Source of the DNA: Clostridia bacterium
Lineage (GTDB): Bacteria > Bacillota > Clostridia > Christensenellales > Borkfalkiaceae
Direction: 5' to 3'
DNA length: 34,673 nucleotides
NCBI GenBank assembly: GCA_017463205.1
Contig: JAFTPQ010000010.1
Span: 1 to 34,673, forward strand
Under the pieces are notes generated by a model. It saw only the letters and a list, made by a program, of their open reading frames with translations, made no database searches and was not told where the DNA came from. A program made the position numbers and the translations under genes. Below are positions 31,701 through 34,673 of the stretch, piece by piece. Positions within the stretch are counted from its first letter, which is position 1. Each line of letters begins with the position of its first letter.

Positions 31701-34673
31701 CCAAAACTGCGGCGCATTGGAAACGATCACCCTTCCCGCACGTTTGACGACAATTTCCATCGATATGTTCAGCGGATGTAACGCATTGGCGAACATTCAC
31801 GTGGAAGAAGGCAGCAAAGATTACAGCTCGAAAGGCGGCGTACTTTGCACCGTAGACGGCAGAACGTTGCTTATGTGCCCGACGGCAAGAGCGGGCTCGT
31901 ACACGATCCCTCAAGGGGTTACGGTGATCGGCGAAAGCGCGTTTGTAGGTTGCAACCGTTTGACGGAAGTGATCATTCCTCTTTGGGTGACGGAAGTTGG
32001 CAACCATGCGTTTGAAGGCTGTAAAGAATTGGGCAGAGTTGTGTTCCAAGGCGGCGGTTTAGCGCCTCAAACGGTGGGCAACTATGCATTTAACGATTGT
32101 GAAAAATTGACGACGGTAGACTTTGCGGAAGATTGTAACGTAGCGATGCTTGGCGGCAACGCATTCTCGAATACGGCAATCAGACGTTTGGTTATCCCCG
32201 GAAACATGGCGAAGATCGGCGATTACGCGTTTGCGGACTGTGCGGATATGGCGTCGGTTACCTTCTCGGAAGGCGGCGTTGATCTGACGATCGGTAGCTT
32301 TGTATTCCAAAACTGTATCGGTATCAAACAGATTTATCTTCCCACGACGGTTGTCGAATTTAAGTCGGCTGTATTCGACGGTTGTAAAAACCTTGAAAGA
32401 ATTACGGTTGATCCCAACAACCAATATTTGATGGATAAAGACGGCGTATTGTTCAGCAAAGACGAAACGGTGTTGAAATTCTATCCCATCGGTAGAAAGG
32501 GCGAATACGTCATTCCCGAAACGGTGAAGAAGATCGACGATATCGTATTTAAAAACAATATCAACCTCACCAAGATCACGCTTGGCGAAAACATTATCAG
32601 CATCGGCGCAAATGCGTTTGACGGCTGTACCGAATTGGAAACGGTCGTTATTTCGGAAGAAGGCGACGCGTTGACGTTGGGTAAATATGCGTTTGCAAAC
32701 TGTATCCGTTTGAACAACGTAACGTTGCCCGAACGTGTAACGGCGATTACCGATTATTTGTTCTACGGTTCGTCTTCGCTTACCGATCTTACGATTAAGG
32801 GCGACGTAAAGACGATCGGCGCGTATGCGTTTGCAAGTACAGGTCTTTCTACGCTTTCGCTTCCCGAAACGGTAACCAGCCTTGGCGATTATGCATTCTC
32901 CGGTTCGGATATCGTGGATATCGAAATTCCCAAAAATATCACGACGCTCGGTAAGTATGTATTCTCCGGCTGTAAGTCGTTGAAAAACGTAACGTTTGCC
33001 GAAGGATATGCGGGCAAGACGATCCCTCAATATGCATTTTCGGAAAGTACGATCGAAAGCATCACCGTTCCTACGGCGATCACCAAGATCGATAACTATG
33101 CGTTCGACAAAGCAAATCAGTTGGTTGAAGTGAACTTTGACGAAGGCAGCAAATTGACGACGATCGGTACGTACGTATTTAGAGAATGTATGCAGTTGGC
33201 GTCGTTCGACCTTCCCGACAGCGTAACTGCGCTCGGCAATTACTCGTTCTATCGGTGTTATGGTCTTGAAGATTTCAATGTCAGCGAAAACAGTAAATTG
33301 AAGACGATCGGCACGTATGCATTCCAAAACACGGCGATCAAAGATTTCTATGTTCCCAAAACGGTGACGTCGCTTGGCAATTATTCCTTCTCATATACGC
33401 GTGATATGGAAACGATGGAATTTGCAATGGACGGAACGGCAGGGTTGACGCTTGGTACGTACGTATTCTATTACAGTGGCATCAAAGAATTGAATCTTCC
33501 CAAGAGATTGACGAAACTGACGATGTCTACAAGCAACAGTGTAGAAACATACGTAAACAATATCTTTACGTATGCAAGAAACTTGAAAGCAATCAATATC
33601 GAAGAAGGTTGCACGAAGTATAAATCGGTAGACGGCATCGTATATAGCCCCGATATGACGCGTGTTATCGTTTGTCCTCAAGGCTGGGTAGGTCCTGACG
33701 GAAAGGGCGAAGTGACGATCCCCAACACCGTAACCAAAATTCACGATATGGCGTTTAACGGTTGCGCGTTTATTAAGAAAGTGACGTTTGAAGAACTTGA
33801 CGAAGGTCAAACGGGCGAATTGCGCATCGGCGTTACAACGAAAGAACAAGCGAATTTGGTGGATTGTACGTTTAGTACCACGGGTAAGATGTTCAACGGC
33901 TGTACGCAACTTGCGGAAGTGCACTTGCCTCAACACCTTACCTACATTGGCAGATATGCATTTGCAGATTGTTCGGTGCTGTCGAATGTGGTTATTCCCA
34001 AATCGGTTGTGATCCTCGATAATGCTGCGTTCAGGGCGTCCGGTATTGAAGAAGTTGTCTTCGAAAAGGACGAAAATAACGAAAGAGCATTGAAAGTGAT
34101 CAACGGCACGGCATTCGGTTACACGACGACGTTGAAGAAGTTTGAAGTGCCGAAGGAAGTTACGGTGTTGCAAAGCCAGACGTTTGGTTACGACACCAAC
34201 CTTACGGAATTGACCTTTGAAGAAGGCTCGCAATTGTACGAATTGAAAGGTACGGTGTTTACGGGCGCAGGTTTCGAACATATCGATCTGCCCGAAACGT
34301 TGACGGTTGTTTCCAGTTCGTCGCTTGCATATTATCTTCCGTTGAAAGAATTGCATATTCCCACCAACGTAGAAAATCCTTTGTATTTGCTTAACGGATT
34401 GTACGAACTTGAAAAGGTGACGCTTGATCCGGCGCATCCTACGTACACGGCGAAAGACGGCGTGGTATTTAGTAAAGAAGGGGATCAAATCGTATACGTA
34501 CCCGCAGCGAAGACGGGCGAATACCGTATTCCCGACGGCATTACGTCGATTTCGGAAGACGTGTTCCAAGGAACCGGCATCGAAAAATTGATCATTCCCG
34601 GAAGCGTAACGTATATCGGCGATTACGGTTTCTGGGCATCGAATATCAAAGAAGTGGTGTTTGAAGAAGGCAC
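28786..34673 (+). CDS. Giant LRR_5 (BspA-like) lipoprotein with InlB-type repeats (partial)
   Basis: Open from the ATG at 28786 to the right edge: 1962 codons with no stop. AGGAGG (28775-28780) supports the start. The N-terminus is basic, then hydrophobic, ending TSVAC with Cys39 as likely lipid-attachment site, followed by a Ser/Glu-rich linker, so the protein is probably anchored outside the membrane. Domain order: two InlB/Listeria-Bacteroides repeats (about 64-130 and 137-210, with GYVFVGWYSD and LYARW), about five fibronectin-III-like modules (216-625, each with a [IV]xWxxVxxAxxYxV core), two more InlB-type repeats (627-790), then LRR_5 repeats from about 806 on, each with IPxxVxxIGxxAFxxC. 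Such proteins mediate adhesion or surface interactions. The lipobox -3 residue is Ser, weaker than usual. Confidence 0.88.
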   Translation, partial: MKLKDWFKSLGRNKKLIRSVGSAVAMLMLATTAVTSVACSKNGGDKSQESSSSESSVVVPKGPYTVTFESNGGSTVGDVVVESGATVSKPADPKRDGYVFVGWYSDSDFTTPFYFGAQLVKEDITLYARWVESAGEKEEYTVGLDLGYDNLMLDSVKTVDGKLYNLPVPEREGYTFVGWWVSMYNDADKLSYVYTEDVTLTQNVTLFARWESEAATNKLATPVVRVEKDKIVWDGVQNASRYKVEVTGPEGFTAIDKGVGETSVSVDFEAAPAGDYVIKVTATGSGEDSDPAVVYYKNKALAAVSLFSVVGDSTLKFNAVENAEKYLISVKCGTYGHEHVNVDNGPSTTYDFSACDMKADGIEFTVTAVADGYISSVSETYKLVRTLDEVAGLSVSKDDLVTWNPVANAKEYVVVVMGNDVTVSATVTETKYNLRDLTTGNYTVLVYAKTRGYNSAAATTLQYAKQNIATPNTVSLQGETISWNEVAGAKKYLVKIGDKLFETRTNSLALVKGAHYNEKAEACDISIMAVADEYANSSQFSDVITVRFGTLDAASLVYAKGEISWSPVINAQKYEVKVNGGAVFTVDGSATKTPVTLTTAGLNTISVRCFDVSGKASDWAEVDTTAYAIEFESCGGDEVETQYKAAGDPFTLPEAVRSGYDLTGWYSTPEGQAAGSIKYENGALFDGKSDITMYAAWTGKKYKVTYNYDGKGIINGATTTQVQYSKDYKLAAPKSTDGAVMFVGWFSEPKGRGVQYSDINGNSLTPWETPNNMTLYAYWATIFSFSLRPDGTYSVSQGRDLKTSESIKKITVPSQYQGIDVTAVAGYAFSGCSRLEEINIPDTIEVIETDTAFYNCKRLEAVNIYKVEGVPGERLWSSTDGVLIFKDNVIGQYSLKYVPAVISGSFRIPDGVTEIPLKSFSASHINEIIIPTSVMVIQESAFFNCQQLTSVRFEEVPEGGDIHALEIKAKAFQNCGALETITLPARLTTISIDMFSGCNALANIHVEEGSKDYSSKGGVLCTVDGRTLLMCPTARAGSYTIPQGVTVIGESAFVGCNRLTEVIIPLWVTEVGNHAFEGCKELGRVVFQGGGLAPQTVGNYAFNDCEKLTTVDFAEDCNVAMLGGNAFSNTAIRRLVIPGNMAKIGDYAFADCADMASVTFSEGGVDLTIGSFVFQNCIGIKQIYLPTTVVEFKSAVFDGCKNLERITVDPNNQYLMDKDGVLFSKDETVLKFYPIGRKGEYVIPETVKKIDDIVFKNNINLTKITLGENIISIGANAFDGCTELETVVISEEGDALTLGKYAFANCIRLNNVTLPERVTAITDYLFYGSSSLTDLTIKGDVKTIGAYAFASTGLSTLSLPETVTSLGDYAFSGSDIVDIEIPKNITTLGKYVFSGCKSLKNVTFAEGYAGKTIPQYAFSESTIESITVPTAITKIDNYAFDKANQLVEVNFDEGSKLTTIGTYVFRECMQLASFDLPDSVTALGNYSFYRCYGLEDFNVSENSKLKTIGTYAFQNTAIKDFYVPKTVTSLGNYSFSYTRDMETMEFAMDGTAGLTLGTYVFYYSGIKELNLPKRLTKLTMSTSNSVETYVNNIFTYARNLKAINIEEGCTKYKSVDGIVYSPDMTRVIVCPQGWVGPDGKGEVTIPNTVTKIHDMAFNGCAFIKKVTFEELDEGQTGELRIGVTTKEQANLVDCTFSTTGKMFNGCTQLAEVHLPQHLTYIGRYAFADCSVLSNVVIPKSVVILDNAAFRASGIEEVVFEKDENNERALKVINGTAFGYTTTLKKFEVPKEVTVLQSQTFGYDTNLTELTFEEGSQLYELKGTVFTGAGFEHIDLPETLTVVSSSSLAYYLPLKELHIPTNVENPLYLLNGLYELEKVTLDPAHPTYTAKDGVVFSKEGDQIVYVPAAKTGEYRIPDGITSISEDVFQGTGIEKLIIPGSVTYIGDYGFWASNIKEVVFEEG

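Noticed and set aside
30739-34569. Three long - strand frames (436, 422 and 392 codons) antisense to the giant lipoprotein
   Set aside because: They are rich in Arg, Phe, His and Val without domain pattern, lie entirely under a well-supported repeat protein on the + strand, and have no ribosome sites.

Overview
The window reads as chromosomal DNA of a Gram-positive, Clostridia-like anaerobe, possibly a gut commensal. This rests on AGGAGG-type ribosome sites, many TTGACA-17-TATAAT promoters with AT-rich spacers, Rho-independent terminators, a Pit/DUF47 phosphate pair and a very large LRR_5/InlB-repeat lipoprotein. The taxon is inferred; no rRNA or other phylogenetic marker is present.

Layout. 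(1) 1-1452: end of guaB, then a GMP synthase ATP-pyrophosphatase subunit that lacks the glutaminase domain. (2) 1453-2071: non-coding, with 21/22-bp tandem repeats and a diverged duplication, ending in a promoter. (3) 2072-3832: Pit phosphate permease and its DUF47 partner. (4) 4094-28286: a carbohydrate-use region of about 24 kb. It holds an unclassified TIM-barrel protein with an HTH-like N-terminus; a reverse-strand DUF4450-type six-hairpin glycosidase; an AraC regulator; a GH13 enzyme; a reverse-strand second AraC regulator; an operon of an unclassified glycosidase-like protein plus a GH38 alpha-mannosidase; an SGNH esterase; an operon of a GH78-type alpha-L-rhamnosidase, a paralogue of the unclassified protein, an alpha/beta hydrolase and an MBL-fold hydrolase; and an operon of an HpcH/HpaI aldolase, an FGGY kinase and an AraD-type epimerase. 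(5) 28287-28785: terminator, promoter with iterated AATCGAAAA motifs and a strongly structured leader. (6) 28786 to the right edge: start of a giant LRR_5 lipoprotein with no stop codon in the window.

How it fits together. None of the glycosidases or esterases has a signal peptide, and no transporter is encoded here. The region therefore looks like a cytoplasmic finishing system for an imported, decorated glycan or plant glycoside containing rhamnose, mannose, glucose and possibly arabinose. The last operon would feed released sugars into central metabolism. Two AraC regulators, sharp promoters and several unexplained repeats suggest substrate-controlled expression. The least understood parts are the two paralogous glycosidase-like proteins (14060-15763 and 21527-23236), the HTH-like/TIM-barrel protein (4094-6277), a 19-bp repeat shared by two promoter regions, and the structured leader before the giant lipoprotein.
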